A stretch of 64,000 nt of DNA from Arthrobacter_E sp044748305 (GTDB taxonomy: Bacteria > Actinomycetota > Actinomycetes > Actinomycetales > Micrococcaceae). The stretch covers positions 434,001-498,000 of the forward strand of contig NZ_JBIVFT010000001.1 of the NCBI RefSeq assembly GCF_044748305.1, written 5' to 3'. Under the pieces are notes generated by a model. The model worked only from the letters and a program-made list of their open reading frames with translations. It ran no database searches and was not told where the DNA came from. Position 1 is the first letter of the stretch, and every line of letters begins with the position of its first letter. This document shows, in pieces, positions 33,837-45,500 of the stretch. Both the position numbers and the translations under genes were made by a program.

Positions 33837-35054
33837 GTGCCTGAAACGCTGAACCTGGGGCAAGCCCGGAGGATCGCACTCAAAGCACAGGGACTCTCCC
33901 AGCAACGGCCCACCGGCCCCGCCTCGGCGCGGTCGGTGGGCCGTTGCTTCACCAGGATGCAATTGGTGCAGATCGACTCCGTCAATGTTCTTTCCAGAAG
34001 CCACTATCTGCCCTTCTTCTCCAGGCTCGGACCGTACGACCGTGCGCTGCTCGACCGTATGTCGCAGAAGGCGCCTCGCAGCATGATGGAGTTCTGGGCT
34101 CATGAGGCCAGTTTCATCCAGCCGGAGCACTTCACGTCCCTGCGCCTGTGGCAGCGACGCCGTTGGGTGGATGCGCGCGGTCTCGATCCGGTGCAGCGCG
34201 AGGAGCTCGGCGAAGCCGTCCTGAATGTGCTCGCAGGCTCCCGGCCGCTGACCGCGGCACAGCTCACCGAACGGATCGGGCATGTCGAGGAACGCCGGAA
34301 GGACCACTGGGGCTGGAATTGGAATGCCGTCAAGGTCGTCCTGGAATACCTTTTCGCTCGTGGGGATGTGACGTCGGCCGGTCGCACGGAACAGTTCGAA
34401 CGGCGCTACACGGTGACGAGCAAGGTGTTCCCCGGCCTGATGACGGTTCCGGGTCCGGAGGCACAGGCCCCCGAAGTCCGGGACCAGGCCTTGGACCTCC
34501 TGGTCGAGGCATCCGCCCGGGCTCACGGCATCGGCACGGTGAAGTGCCTGGCCGACTACTTCCGGCTGCCGGTCCGCCCGGTGGCCGAGGCGCTGCAGCG
34601 GCTGGAGGCGTCCGACGTCGTCCGCCGCGTCGACGTCGACGGCTGGGGGACGGGGCTGTACCGCCATCTCGAGGTCAGGACGCCGCGCGAGGCCGGTGGG
34701 CGGGCGCTTCTGAGCCCCTTCGACCCCGTGGTCTTCGAACGCCGCCGGCTGGAGCGGCTGTTCGGGTTCCACTACCGGATCGAGATCTACACGCCCGCTG
34801 AGAAGCGCCGCTTCGGGTACTACGTGCTGCCGTTCCTCCTCCGGGACACGATGGCCGCGCGCGTGGATCTGAAGGCGGACCGCGGGACCTCCACCCTCGT
34901 CGTCCGCGGCGCACATGCCGAACCCGATGCGCCGGCCGACACGGCTCAGGAACTGGCTCAGGAACTGGAATCCATGGCCGGGTGGCTCGGGCTGGATCGT
35001 GTCGCCGTGACGGGTGGCGGCGAGCTGGACCGGTTGCTCAGCCGGTTTTTGTGA
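33837..35054 (+). CDS. YcaQ/AlkX-type winged-helix DNA glycosylase
   Basis: A 405-residue protein of the DUF1006/HTH_42 family, made of tandem winged-helix domains. The family includes E. coli YcaQ, which unhooks interstrand DNA crosslinks, and Streptomyces AlkZ. The catalytic-motif position is visible as Gln45-Ile46-Asp47 (VQIDSVNVLSRSHYLPF), the Q-x-D form of the YcaQ/AlkX branch. HEASFIQPEHF (about residues 83-93) and RRYTVTSKVFPG (about 189-200) are other family marks. The GTG start has AAGGAGA 5 nt upstream. It lies between hpf and secA, a position where I do not recall it as standard; it may have its own history. It ends before a hairpin at 35071. Confidence 0.87.
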   Translation: MPETLNLGQARRIALKAQGLSQQRPTGPASARSVGRCFTRMQLVQIDSVNVLSRSHYLPFFSRLGPYDRALLDRMSQKAPRSMMEFWAHEASFIQPEHFTSLRLWQRRRWVDARGLDPVQREELGEAVLNVLAGSRPLTAAQLTERIGHVEERRKDHWGWNWNAVKVVLEYLFARGDVTSAGRTEQFERRYTVTSKVFPGLMTVPGPEAQAPEVRDQALDLLVEASARAHGIGTVKCLADYFRLPVRPVAEALQRLEASDVVRRVDVDGWGTGLYRHLEVRTPREAGGRALLSPFDPVVFERRRLERLFGFHYRIEIYTPAEKRRFGYYVLPFLLRDTMAARVDLKADRGTSTLVVRGAHAEPDAPADTAQELAQELESMAGWLGLDRVAVTGGGELDRLLSRFL

Positions 35055-35070
35055 GCCCCGACGGCGAGGC

Positions 35071-35096
35071 TGTGGGAACCCTGGGCGGTTCCCACA
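35071..35096 (+). terminator. Hairpin between the glycosylase gene and secA
   Basis: Perfect 10-bp arms TGTGGGAACC / GGTTCCCACA with a 6-nt loop, 16 nt after the stop. It is followed by ACGTG-TCT-CACGT (35096-35108) and TAGACT (35108-35113), which may be the secA -10 element. It is either a terminator or part of the secA control region. Confidence 0.55.
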
Positions 35097-35166
35097 CGTG
35101 TCTCACGTAGACTGAACTGGCCGAAAGGCTTGCCCTGACACGCGTATCGATTGGGAGCACCCACAC

Positions 35167-37887
<2,721 letters not shown>

Positions 37888-37891
37888 CCTC

Positions 37892-37920
37892 TGAGACCAC
37901 CGGTGCAGCCGGTGGTCTCA
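37892..37920. terminator. Bidirectional terminator after secA
   Basis: Perfect 12-bp stem TGAGACCACCGG / CCGGTGGTCTCA, loop TGCAG, 4 nt after the secA stop and about 54 nt past the stop of the convergent gene. Confidence 0.85.
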
Positions 37921-37973
37921 GGTCTACGGTGGTCCGAGGTTTCCAGTGACCCGGAGCTTCCGACGCGACGCGG

Positions 37974-38492
37974 TCAACCGATTTCCAGGGCCGTGGCGAT
38001 CCATGAGGCATTTCGTGCCTCCATTCGGATCGCCACGGCCCTGACGCGTTTCCGGCATCGGACGACCACGGTGAGTTCAACAGCCGTGGGACCGGAGAGC
38101 TGACCGTGGACGCTGTGTATCTGCGCTCCGGCATAGGGCGAGGCGTGATCGCGGCCATAGTGCGACTGGGCACCGAGTATGAGCGCGCGGCGCAGCTGAA
38201 GTGAGCGGAAGATCCGCGGTTCCACCCAGCGGGAGAGCTGCTGGAGTGGACGCGTGCCGTTCAGGCCTTCCAGGACGGCCTGAACGAGCCGGTGAGTCTG
38301 CCCCTTCACGTGAGCGAGCCGTTGTCTGTCCCGGAGCAGGATCGGCGCCTCGAGCCGATCGGCTCCGGGCCTGGGTGCCGCGGTCGTCTCGGCAGCTGAA
38401 GAGACGACCGGTTCGACTGCGGCGGACGAGGGATTCCGTGCCCCCGTCTTCGGGCGGGGAAGTGATGGTGCGATCAGACCACTCGCGTTCAT
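37974..38492 (-). CDS. Rv3235-like conserved actinobacterial protein
   Basis: A 172-residue protein similar to Rv3235, which in mycobacteria also lies close to secA1. The N-terminal 50 residues are Pro/Ser/Ala-rich and probably disordered. The conserved core (about residues 55-165) contains HRLVQAVLEGLNGTRPLQQLSRWVEP-like and FRSLQLRRALILG segments, followed by predicted beta strands (VHSVHGQLSG, VELTVVVRC). There is no membrane segment or known catalytic motif; the function is unknown. The ATG at 38492 has GAGGAG 7 nt upstream. It follows the LysM gene on the same strand (106-nt gap). Its last 23 codons contain an unusual 16-bp inverted repeat (37987-38042). Confidence 0.8.
   Translation of the reverse strand: MNASGLIAPSLPRPKTGARNPSSAAVEPVVSSAAETTAAPRPGADRLEAPILLRDRQRLAHVKGQTHRLVQAVLEGLNGTRPLQQLSRWVEPRIFRSLQLRRALILGAQSHYGRDHASPYAGAQIHSVHGQLSGPTAVELTVVVRCRKRVRAVAIRMEARNASWIATALEIG
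37987..38042. repeat. 16-bp perfect inverted repeat with nested hairpin inside a gene's 3' end
   Basis: AGGGCCGTGGCGATCC (37987-38002) and its exact complement (38027-38042) enclose a second hairpin, GAGGCA-TTTCG-TGCCTC (38005-38021). Together they make a 56-nt stem-loop lying wholly within the last codons of the Rv3235-like gene. In translation the arms encode RAVAIR and WIATAL. Confidence 0.85.
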
Positions 38493-38598
38493 GCATGGCT
38501 CCTCAGGGAAGGCGGCAGTGCCGCGATGGATATCTGTTCAGGCCTGCCCGGACTCGGCCAAGGGCTGTGAAGGCAGGGGCGGATCCGTGCGGGATCGC

Positions 38599-39423
38599 TC
38601 ATCGGACTTCCGGAGCATCGGGTGGGGGTTGCAGCAACGTGCCGGGAAGCAGGCGATCCGGGTCCGGGCCGATGACACCCTTGTTGGCCGCATACCAGCG
38701 TGGCCAGGCCCGGGCGACTTGAAGGTCAGTGACATCGGGGCCTAGATGTCTGCTCACCACTGACCAGAGGCAGTCGCCGGTGCGAACCGCCACCTCCCGG
38801 GTTTTGCGTGAGTCGCCGTCCGCAACTCTCCATGACGGACCGAGCAGGGGTGCGGAGTCCGTGAGAGCCGGGGGTGGCGTCCATGTCGGATCCAGCGACG
38901 GCCCAGGCTGTTCGTCGGGCAGTGTCCACGCGGGATCGAGGCCGAAGCGGTCAATTATGGAGCCGTCGCTCTGCGCCGGGGCGAAGGTGAGTTGAGCTGC
39001 TGAGGGATCCCGGATTTCTCCCGCCGCCTGAGCGGGAGGCAGAACCGTCAGATTCAGCCCGAGAACGGCGAAGGCCAGTCGCTGCATGAAGGCCGGGCTG
39101 AATGGCGCGATCCGGCGCGCGCTTCCTGAGCTGCCCAGCGCCGTCATCCCGGCATACAGGAAGGCGGAGACCAGCGACAGGCCCCACCATGCGATGACGG
39201 ACAGGCCTCCCCAGCGGGCTGCGGCTCCCACCAGTGCTTCGACGCTGGAGTCCCCATCGGAAAGAACAGCGGGGGCGCCGGGGCCTCCGCCCACCGGATG
39301 CGACGCCGCACCGAGCCAGACCAGGAGTGCCCCCAGGAGAAGAATGAGAGCCACCATCGTCACGTCGTGGCTGACTCGATGGGCCGGCGGTGCCTCATCC
39401 GATGGAGAGTGAAAGGAGCTCAT
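38599..39423 (-). CDS. LysM-domain membrane protein
   Basis: A 274-residue protein with about three membrane segments (near residues 22-41, 72-95 and 113-132), an exposed Pro-rich region (about 140-205), and a C-terminal LysM-like domain: VRTGDCLWSVVSRHLG (about 214-229) through WYAANKGVIGPDPDRLLPGTLL. LysM modules bind peptidoglycan or other GlcNAc polymers, so the domain is probably outside the membrane. Similar proteins are common in Micrococcales near secA, without known function. The ATG has AAAAGGA upstream. It is first in a two-gene minus-strand operon with the Rv3235-like gene. The promoter region contains a tandem TTTGATG(T/C)(C/A)-type repeat near 39432-39454. Confidence 0.82.
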   Translation of the reverse strand: MSSFHSPSDEAPPAHRVSHDVTMVALILLLGALLVWLGAASHPVGGGPGAPAVLSDGDSSVEALVGAAARWGGLSVIAWWGLSLVSAFLYAGMTALGSSGSARRIAPFSPAFMQRLAFAVLGLNLTVLPPAQAAGEIRDPSAAQLTFAPAQSDGSIIDRFGLDPAWTLPDEQPGPSLDPTWTPPPALTDSAPLLGPSWRVADGDSRKTREVAVRTGDCLWSVVSRHLGPDVTDLQVARAWPRWYAANKGVIGPDPDRLLPGTLLQPPPDAPEVR

Positions 39424-39562
39424 ATCAGTCCTTTTGATGTCATTTGATGCATTTTGGTGGAATTGAATACATCTTGAGGTCTTCTCGACGATTTGTCCAG
39501 CGTGTGGTTCTTCGTGACAGACCGCTCTTCCGTGGTGGCCGGTTGATGACTAGCCTTGCCCC

Positions 39563-40144
39563 ATGCGATGGGGCTCACTCTTCGAGGACATGGAAGCGCA
39601 GCTGGGCGAGTCTGCTCGCCTGGAACGGGAGGCGTTGGCCGCCGAACTCGCCAGGGCCGAAAGGGCCGCCGTCGAGCTCTCCGGGCGACTGAGGGCCGGA
39701 GTCGGTGCTCAGGTGGAACTCTTGTTGAGCGGCGGCTTGCGCACGAGCGGCATTCTGACTCAGGCGGGCAATGGCTGGCTTGTGCTTGAGGATAGTGCGC
39801 GGGACTGGCTGCTGCCGTCGGCGCGGATCATGTCGGTTCGAGGTCTGGGCGGCGCGGTGGCTCCGCCATCCACGGCCGTATGGAAGGGGCTGGGCCTCGG
39901 GTCCTGTCTTCGCACGCTCGCTCGCGTCGGCCTGGCCGTCGACCTCCTTTTGAGGGGATCGGACGACGGCGGGGCCGGTGCTCGAGGGCGTATCAGGAGC
40001 GTGGGGGCCGATTACCTGGAATTCGTCCCGTTGTTCGATGTCGCGGGCGAGGCGCCGTTCACGACGTCGCCGACGCTGGTGCCTTTCCACGCAATACTGG
40101 CGTTGCGGAGTGAGGCCGGCGCGGTCTTCTCTGAGCGACCTTGA
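39563..40144 (+). CDS. Conserved hypothetical protein of the secA-downstream cluster
   Basis: A 193-residue protein I do not recognise as a characterised family. The first 45 residues form a charged, probably coiled-coil helix (RLEREALAAELARAERAAVE). The rest looks like two small beta-rich units of related pattern: VELLLSGGLRTSGILTQAGNGWLVLED (about 53-79) and VDLLLRGSDD...GRIRSVGADYLEFVPL (about 128-160), possibly an internal duplication of a small barrel. No signal peptide or membrane helix is present. It diverges from the LysM gene across an AT-rich region and converges with the BldC-like gene (18-nt gap). The ATG start lacks a strong ribosome binding site. Confidence 0.72.
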   Translation: MRWGSLFEDMEAQLGESARLEREALAAELARAERAAVELSGRLRAGVGAQVELLLSGGLRTSGILTQAGNGWLVLEDSARDWLLPSARIMSVRGLGGAVAPPSTAVWKGLGLGSCLRTLARVGLAVDLLLRGSDDGGAGARGRIRSVGADYLEFVPLFDVAGEAPFTTSPTLVPFHAILALRSEAGAVFSERP

Positions 40145-40162
40145 AGCTCGTTCGGAAGCGCG

Positions 40163-40393
40163 TCAGAGAGCCGGGTTTCCGCCGGATTGCGCAGAGGTCT
40201 CCTCGATGCTCCGGCGGGTGGCCTCGTACTGCTCCTGAATGTATTCCTCGAGCTTGTCGGCCTCGACCCGCCATACGCCTCGGCCCCCGACGCGGATCGC
40301 CTTGAGCTGGCCTGAGCGGACCAGGGCGTAGGCCTGAGACGAATTGATCTGGAGGACCTCTTCGACGTCGGCGAGGGTGAGGAAGCGAGGCAT
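40163..40393 (-). CDS. BldC/excisionase-like helix-turn-helix protein
   Basis: A 76-residue DNA-binding protein of the MerR-like/excisionase superfamily, close in pattern to BldC: FLTLADVEEVLQINSSQAYALVRSGQ (residues 4-29) is the helix-turn-helix, RVGGRGVWRVEADKLEEYI (about 34-52) the wing and following helix. BldC binds head-to-tail to direct repeats and controls development genes in Streptomyces. ATG 40393 is chosen because the protein then begins MPRFLTLADV like homologues. It diverges from the SAF-CpaE-like operon over about 150 nt of AT-rich sequence and may regulate it and the genes at 39423/39563. Confidence 0.85.
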   Translation of the reverse strand: MPRFLTLADVEEVLQINSSQAYALVRSGQLKAIRVGGRGVWRVEADKLEEYIQEQYEATRRSIEETSAQSGGNPAL

Positions 40394-40418
40394 GGGACCA
40401 TTCTGCCATCTTGTGGAG

Positions 40419-40453
40419 TTCGCCCCTCTGACGTTATCCACAGTTGGGGCGAA
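40419..40453. promoter_or_regulatory. Inverted repeat enclosing a consensus DnaA box
   Basis: TTCGCCCC (40419-40426) and GGGGCGAA (40446-40453) flank 19 nt containing TTATCCACA (40434-40442), an exact classical DnaA box. It lies between the BldC-like gene and the SAF/CpaE-like operon. Confidence 0.45.
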
Positions 40454-40547
40454 TATTCAGTCACATCATTGAATAATTTGTCATATATCATGAAGAATGG
40501 AGCTCGCTGCTGATCGCAGACTTATGAATCCGAACCGGAGGACTGTT

Positions 40548-41180
40548 GTGAACGATGGTGCCCCGACGCGCTTGAGGAAGCCGTCCTGGAAGGATCCCAG
40601 ACTCCTCCTGGGGCTTCTGCTCGTCCTGGCGTCCACGTCAGGAGTCGTCGGCTTGGTTGCAGCTCTCGACCAGAGCGTCGAGGTCTATGCGGCCAAAGAG
40701 CGATTGCCGGTGGGACAGCGCCTTGCGCCGGAAGACCTTGTCCGGGTGAAGGTGCGACTCGGCGACGTCGAGGCCGGTTACCTGCCGGTCGCGGAGATGC
40801 TTCCGGGCGACGCCGTGATGACGAGCTTCGTGGACAAGGGTCAACTGCTTCCGAGGGGCAGCATCGGCGCCGCCTCCTCGCTTGGCAGCAAGCCGGTTCC
40901 GGTCGTCGTGGACGGGGTTCTGCCGGAGCAGCTTTCGGTGGGTGAGCGCGCGGATCTGTGGGTCGCGGCGCCGGACGAGCGTAATGGCTACAAGGAACCC
41001 CGCCTGGTGGTCCCAGCCGTGGAGGTCTCCCAGCTCGTGGTTCCGCAACAGAGTTTCGGCGTCGGGGCTTCGCGGGTGGTCGTCGTTCTGGTTCCCGATT
41101 CGCTGGTCTCCAGGGTTCTTGCGGCCCAGGGGAACAGGTCGAAGATCTCCCTGGTCTGGAACCCGTTGGGGAAGGGCTGA
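40548..41180 (+). CDS. SAF-domain (CpaB-like) membrane protein
   Basis: A 210-residue protein with a short basic cytosolic N-terminus (KPSWKDPR), one membrane helix (about residues 18-40), and an external SAF/RcpC-like domain (YAAKERLPVGQRLAPEDLVRVKV, about 48-70) followed by a second beta-rich region. SAF domains occur in CpaB/RcpC of Flp pili and in flagellar FlgA. The GTG at 40548 is chosen because GGAGGAC lies 5 nt upstream; ATGs at 40524 and 40497 lack such a site. The stop overlaps the next ATG by one base (TGATG). No pilin, CpaF or TadBC genes are in the window. Confidence 0.82.
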   Translation: MNDGAPTRLRKPSWKDPRLLLGLLLVLASTSGVVGLVAALDQSVEVYAAKERLPVGQRLAPEDLVRVKVRLGDVEAGYLPVAEMLPGDAVMTSFVDKGQLLPRGSIGAASSLGSKPVPVVVDGVLPEQLSVGERADLWVAAPDERNGYKEPRLVVPAVEVSQLVVPQQSFGVGASRVVVVLVPDSLVSRVLAAQGNRSKISLVWNPLGKG

Positions 41181-42532
41181 TGACGGCTTCGGTTGCTGTT
41201 CTGGGGACCGCGCCGAGTGGTTTGATGGATGCCCTCGAATCCCGGCGTTCCACCTCGCTGCGGGTGACCCGGTCGTGCGGAAGTGTGGAGGAAATCCTCG
41301 GAGCATGCCAGGCGGGCATCGCCCAGGTGGCGTTGTTCCTGGAGGGTGCGGAACTGCTGGACGTCACGACAGTGGATCGCCTACGGGCATTGGGCGTCCT
41401 GGTCGTGGTGTGCCATGGCGATCCTGAGGAGCGCGCAAGGTTATCCGGCGTGGGTGCTGTGGCGTTACCCCTGGAGGCGGGGATCGAACGGCTCGAAGCG
41501 GTGGCGGCGGGCACCGGGCAGGCGATCGTGCCGTCGTCTGTTCAAGAATCCCAGGATTCCGTGCCGTGGCCCGAGGCCGGCCCCGTGGACGAGGCTCCTG
41601 GCTCCCGCGGATTTCCGGACGAAGGGGAGTCCGGTCGTGGTGGGAAAGCCGTCGACGATGCCGCGGTCGATTCTGTTCCCCGCCTGCTGGCCGTCTGGGG
41701 TCCGGCCGGCGCACCGGGCCGGACCATGGTGGCGGTGAATCTCGCGGCGGAATTGGCGCTTGGCGGTCGCCGGGTACTGCTGATGGATCTCGACACCTAT
41801 GGGGCCAGCATCGCGGCCTCTCTGGGTCTGCTGGATGAGTCCGCCGGTATCGCCCTTGCTTGTCGCCAGGCCGACCTCGGACGCTTCGACGTGGCCGCTC
41901 TCGCGAGAATCGCCGTGTCCGTGCAATTGCCGTCCGCCACGTTCGATGTCCTCAGCGGGATCACCCGGGCGGAGCGGTGGAGCGAACTGCGGGCCGCTGC
42001 TCTTGAACGGGTCCTCCGCCTCTGTGGAACCGTTTACGATCACCTCGTCATCGACACCGGCTTCTGTCTGGAAGGGGAGGAGGAAGCCCTCTATGAAGCC
42101 ACAGCGCCTCGAAGGAACGAAGCAGCGCTGTGCGCGCTGGCGCACGCGGACCGTGTCTATGCGGTCGCTGATTCGGGCCCGGTCGGAGTTCCCCGATTGG
42201 TGCGTTCTCTTCCGCGTCTGATGGAGGTTGCGCCGACTGCCGACTGGGTTGTGCTGATGAACAAGGTCCGGAAGGAGACTTCGGGAAGATCTCCGGAGCG
42301 CCAATTGCGTGAAGCATGGGAACGTTTCGGCCCGGACATTCCCATTCGGGGATTTCTGCCTTTCAATCCGGCAATTGCAGACTCCGCACTCCGCGAAGGC
42401 ACTGTATTGGCGGAGTCGGCTCCCAACTCGGAGCTTCGGAACGCACTCCGCGCTCAGCTTTGTGCACCTGCACAGCGTTCTCGAAGATCCTCTGTGTTTT
42501 ACACCACGACGCGGTGGCTTCGATCGCGCTAG
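41180..42532 (+). CDS. CpaE/MinD-like P-loop protein with lysine-less Walker A
   Basis: A 450-residue protein. The N-terminal part (about residues 1-110) resembles a receiver-like domain as in CpaE. After a Pro/Glu/Gly-rich linker, the C-terminal half is a SIMIBI/MinD-type ATPase fold with LLAVWGPAGAPGRT (169-182), VLLMDLDTYG (about 200-209), VIDTGF (about 290-295) and NKV near 353. In the deviant Walker A both lysines of GKGGVGKT are replaced (A176 and R181), so nucleotide hydrolysis is uncertain. It is translationally coupled to the SAF protein. A localisation or pilus-assembly role is suggested by family only. Confidence 0.78.
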   Translation: MTASVAVLGTAPSGLMDALESRRSTSLRVTRSCGSVEEILGACQAGIAQVALFLEGAELLDVTTVDRLRALGVLVVVCHGDPEERARLSGVGAVALPLEAGIERLEAVAAGTGQAIVPSSVQESQDSVPWPEAGPVDEAPGSRGFPDEGESGRGGKAVDDAAVDSVPRLLAVWGPAGAPGRTMVAVNLAAELALGGRRVLLMDLDTYGASIAASLGLLDESAGIALACRQADLGRFDVAALARIAVSVQLPSATFDVLSGITRAERWSELRAAALERVLRLCGTVYDHLVIDTGFCLEGEEEALYEATAPRRNEAALCALAHADRVYAVADSGPVGVPRLVRSLPRLMEVAPTADWVVLMNKVRKETSGRSPERQLREAWERFGPDIPIRGFLPFNPAIADSALREGTVLAESAPNSELRNALRAQLCAPAQRSRRSSVFYTTTRWLRSR

Positions 42533-42588
42533 GCTCGCCACTAAGGCCGCAATGAAGCGGCGAGTCTTTCTCCCTGGAGGCGTGCAAC

Positions 42589-45500
42589 GTGTCGCTGGCA
42601 GACAGTAATCCGACGATGACCCCGGAAACGGTCGACACTTACCTGGCCAATTACTACCAGCACCTCGCCCCGGAGGACCGGGCGCGATATGCGGCGGACG
42701 TCCTGCGGGACCGTGCCTTGGCCCACCACGAGCTGGGGGCGCGTCGCCTGCCCGAGCAGGCTCTCGTCAGCGTTCGCGACGAAGCAGGCAGCAGCGTGGT
42801 CATGGTGGTCACCGATGACATGCCGTTCCTGGTCGATTCCGTCGTCGCCGAGCTCGTGCGCCAGAAGCAGGGCATTCACCTGGTCGTCCACCCGATGCTC
42901 GTCGTCCAGCGCGATGAAGAGCACCATGAGGCGGGCAAGATCGCTCAGGTTCCTGCGCACGTCGGTCAGACCAGCGGTGACACCGCGGCGATTCCTTCGC
43001 TCGCCGCGTACGTGGCCTCCACGGGTTCCACCACTCGCCTCGAGTCATGGATCGCCGTCGAGGTCGACCGGGCCGACGAGGAGACGGCCGAACAGCTGGT
43101 CTCAGGCCTCGCCCGGGTCCTCTCCGACGTGCGGACCTCGGTTGAGGACTGGCAGAAGATGCGGGACAAGGCCGCTGAGATCGCGGACGAACTCGGTCAG
43201 CTCCCCGCCGAGGCAGGCGTCCAGGACGTAGCCGGCGCGCAGGCGCTTCTGCGCTGGATGGAAAGCCATAACTTCACCTTCCTCGGATATCGCGAGTACA
43301 ACCTTCTCAACGTCGACGGCGAGGATGTGCTCGAAGCCCATGAAGAGGGCGGCCTCGGCCTCATGCGTCATCTGGGTGACGCACCCAAGATCCAGCACCT
43401 CACCGAGACCGGCCGGCAGCGGGCCCGCGAAAAGCGCGCACTCGTGATCACCAAGGCCAACTCGCGGTCCACGGTGCACCGTGCCGCCTACCTTGACTAC
43501 ATCGGCATCAAGAGCTTTGACGCCGCCGGCAACGTCACGGGCGAACGCCGGTTCATCGGTCTTTTCTCGACCAACGCGTACACGAGTTCCGTGCGTACCA
43601 TCCCGATCATCAGGGACAAGGTGCGTGCGGTCCTGGAGGCCTCCGGATTCCCCATGGAGTCGCATTCCGGCAAGGACCTCCTGGGCATCATGGAGACCTA
43701 TCCCCGTGACGAGCTCTTCCAGATGGACGTGCCCGAGCTGGTATCCACCGCGCAGGCGATCATGCTCCTTCAGGAGCGTCGCCGTACGCGCCTGTTCCTG
43801 CGTCCTGACATCTATGGGCGCTTCATGTCCGCCGTCGTCTTCATCCCGCGCGACCGGTACACCACCTCGGTCCGTCTGCGGTTGGAGGACGAGCTCAAGC
43901 GCACCTTCGACTCCGAGTCCATCGAGTTCGAAGCGCGGATGAGCGAGTCGGCGTTGGCCCGGGTGTTCTTCCGGATCCGTCTTCCCAAGAAGGCTGAGCT
44001 TTCGGCGTTCGACACGGATGGTCTGGAAGACCGCCTGGTGCGGGCGGCACGTTCCTGGTCCGAGGGCCTCAGCGAGGTGCTCGGGGAGAGCTATCCGGAG
44101 GACTCGGCGGAGCGTCTTTCCGCCCAGTGGAGCGAGGCATTCCCGGCCGGTTACCGTGTCGACTACGAGGTCGAGGACGCGCTGGTCGATATTCAGCGTT
44201 TCGAGGATTGCATCGCCCAGGCAGCCGCCCAGGGTGGAGACAGGGCGATCGAGCGTCAGATCCAGCTGCATGCCTACCTTCCCGAAGGCGTGGGGGAGAG
44301 CCTGGAGGAGGACGCACGGGTCAAGATCTACCTGCTGGCCCCCCGGAGCCTCAGCCAGATCCTTCCGGTCTTCCATAACCTGGGACTCGAAGTCCTTGAC
44401 GAGCGCCCGTTCGAAATCGAGACCAAGGACGGGCAGGACTTCTTCCTGTACGACCTCGGCCTGAAGTATCCCGCCGGAACCGATCCGATCGGCAGCAGCG
44501 AGCTGCTGGCGTCCTCTTTCGCCTCCGCTTTGAACGGCACCATCGAGTCCGATCGTTTCGACCGCTTGGTTCTGGCGGAGGGCATGACCTGGCGTCAGGT
44601 GCTCATCCTGCGCAGCTACGCCAAGTACATGCGGCAGATGGGCAACACCAACTCGTACGGCTTCATCGCGGACACGCTGATGGCCAACGCCGAGGTCACA
44701 CGCGGCCTCGTGGCCCTTTTCGAGAGCCGTTTCGATCCGGCTCTGCCGGGCCTCGACGGTGAGCTTGACGGAGAAGGCCGCACGGCCGTCATCGAGAAGG
44801 CCCACGCGGCGCTCGAGGAGGCCATGGCGGAGGTCGCCACGCTGGATGCCGACCGCGTGCTCCGGATCTTCATCAACCTCATCGACCAGACGCTTCGCAC
44901 CAACTACTACCAGGGCAAGGACTACCTGAGCTTCAAGCTCAACCCGGCCGGCATCGAAGGCCTGCCGTTCCCGCGTCCCGCCTTCGAGATCTGGGTCTAT
45001 TCGCCCCGCGTCGAAGGTGTTCACCTGCGCTTCGGCGCGGTGGCCCGTGGCGGTCTGCGCTGGTCGGACCGCCGTGAGGACTTCCGTACGGAGATCCTGG
45101 GCCTGGTGAAGGCGCAGATGGTCAAGAACGCCGTGATCGTGCCGACCGGTGCCAAGGGCGGGTTCTTCGCCAAGCAGTTGCCTGATCCGTCCGTGGACCG
45201 TGCTGCCTGGATGGCCGAAGGCATCGAAAGCTACAAGACGTTCATCCGGGGCCTGCTGGACATCACGGACAATCTGGTCAGTGACGCGGAGGGTGAGCAC
45301 GTGGTCGCCCCGCGCGACGTCGTCCGGCACGACGGCGATGACACCTACCTCGTGGTCGCCGCCGACAAGGGTACGGCGTCCTTCTCCGACATCGCCAATG
45401 CGATCTCGGCCGACTACGGCTTCTGGCTGGGTGACGCGTTCGCGTCCGGCGGTTCCATCGGCTACGACCACAAGGCCATGGGCATCACTGCCCGCGGCGC

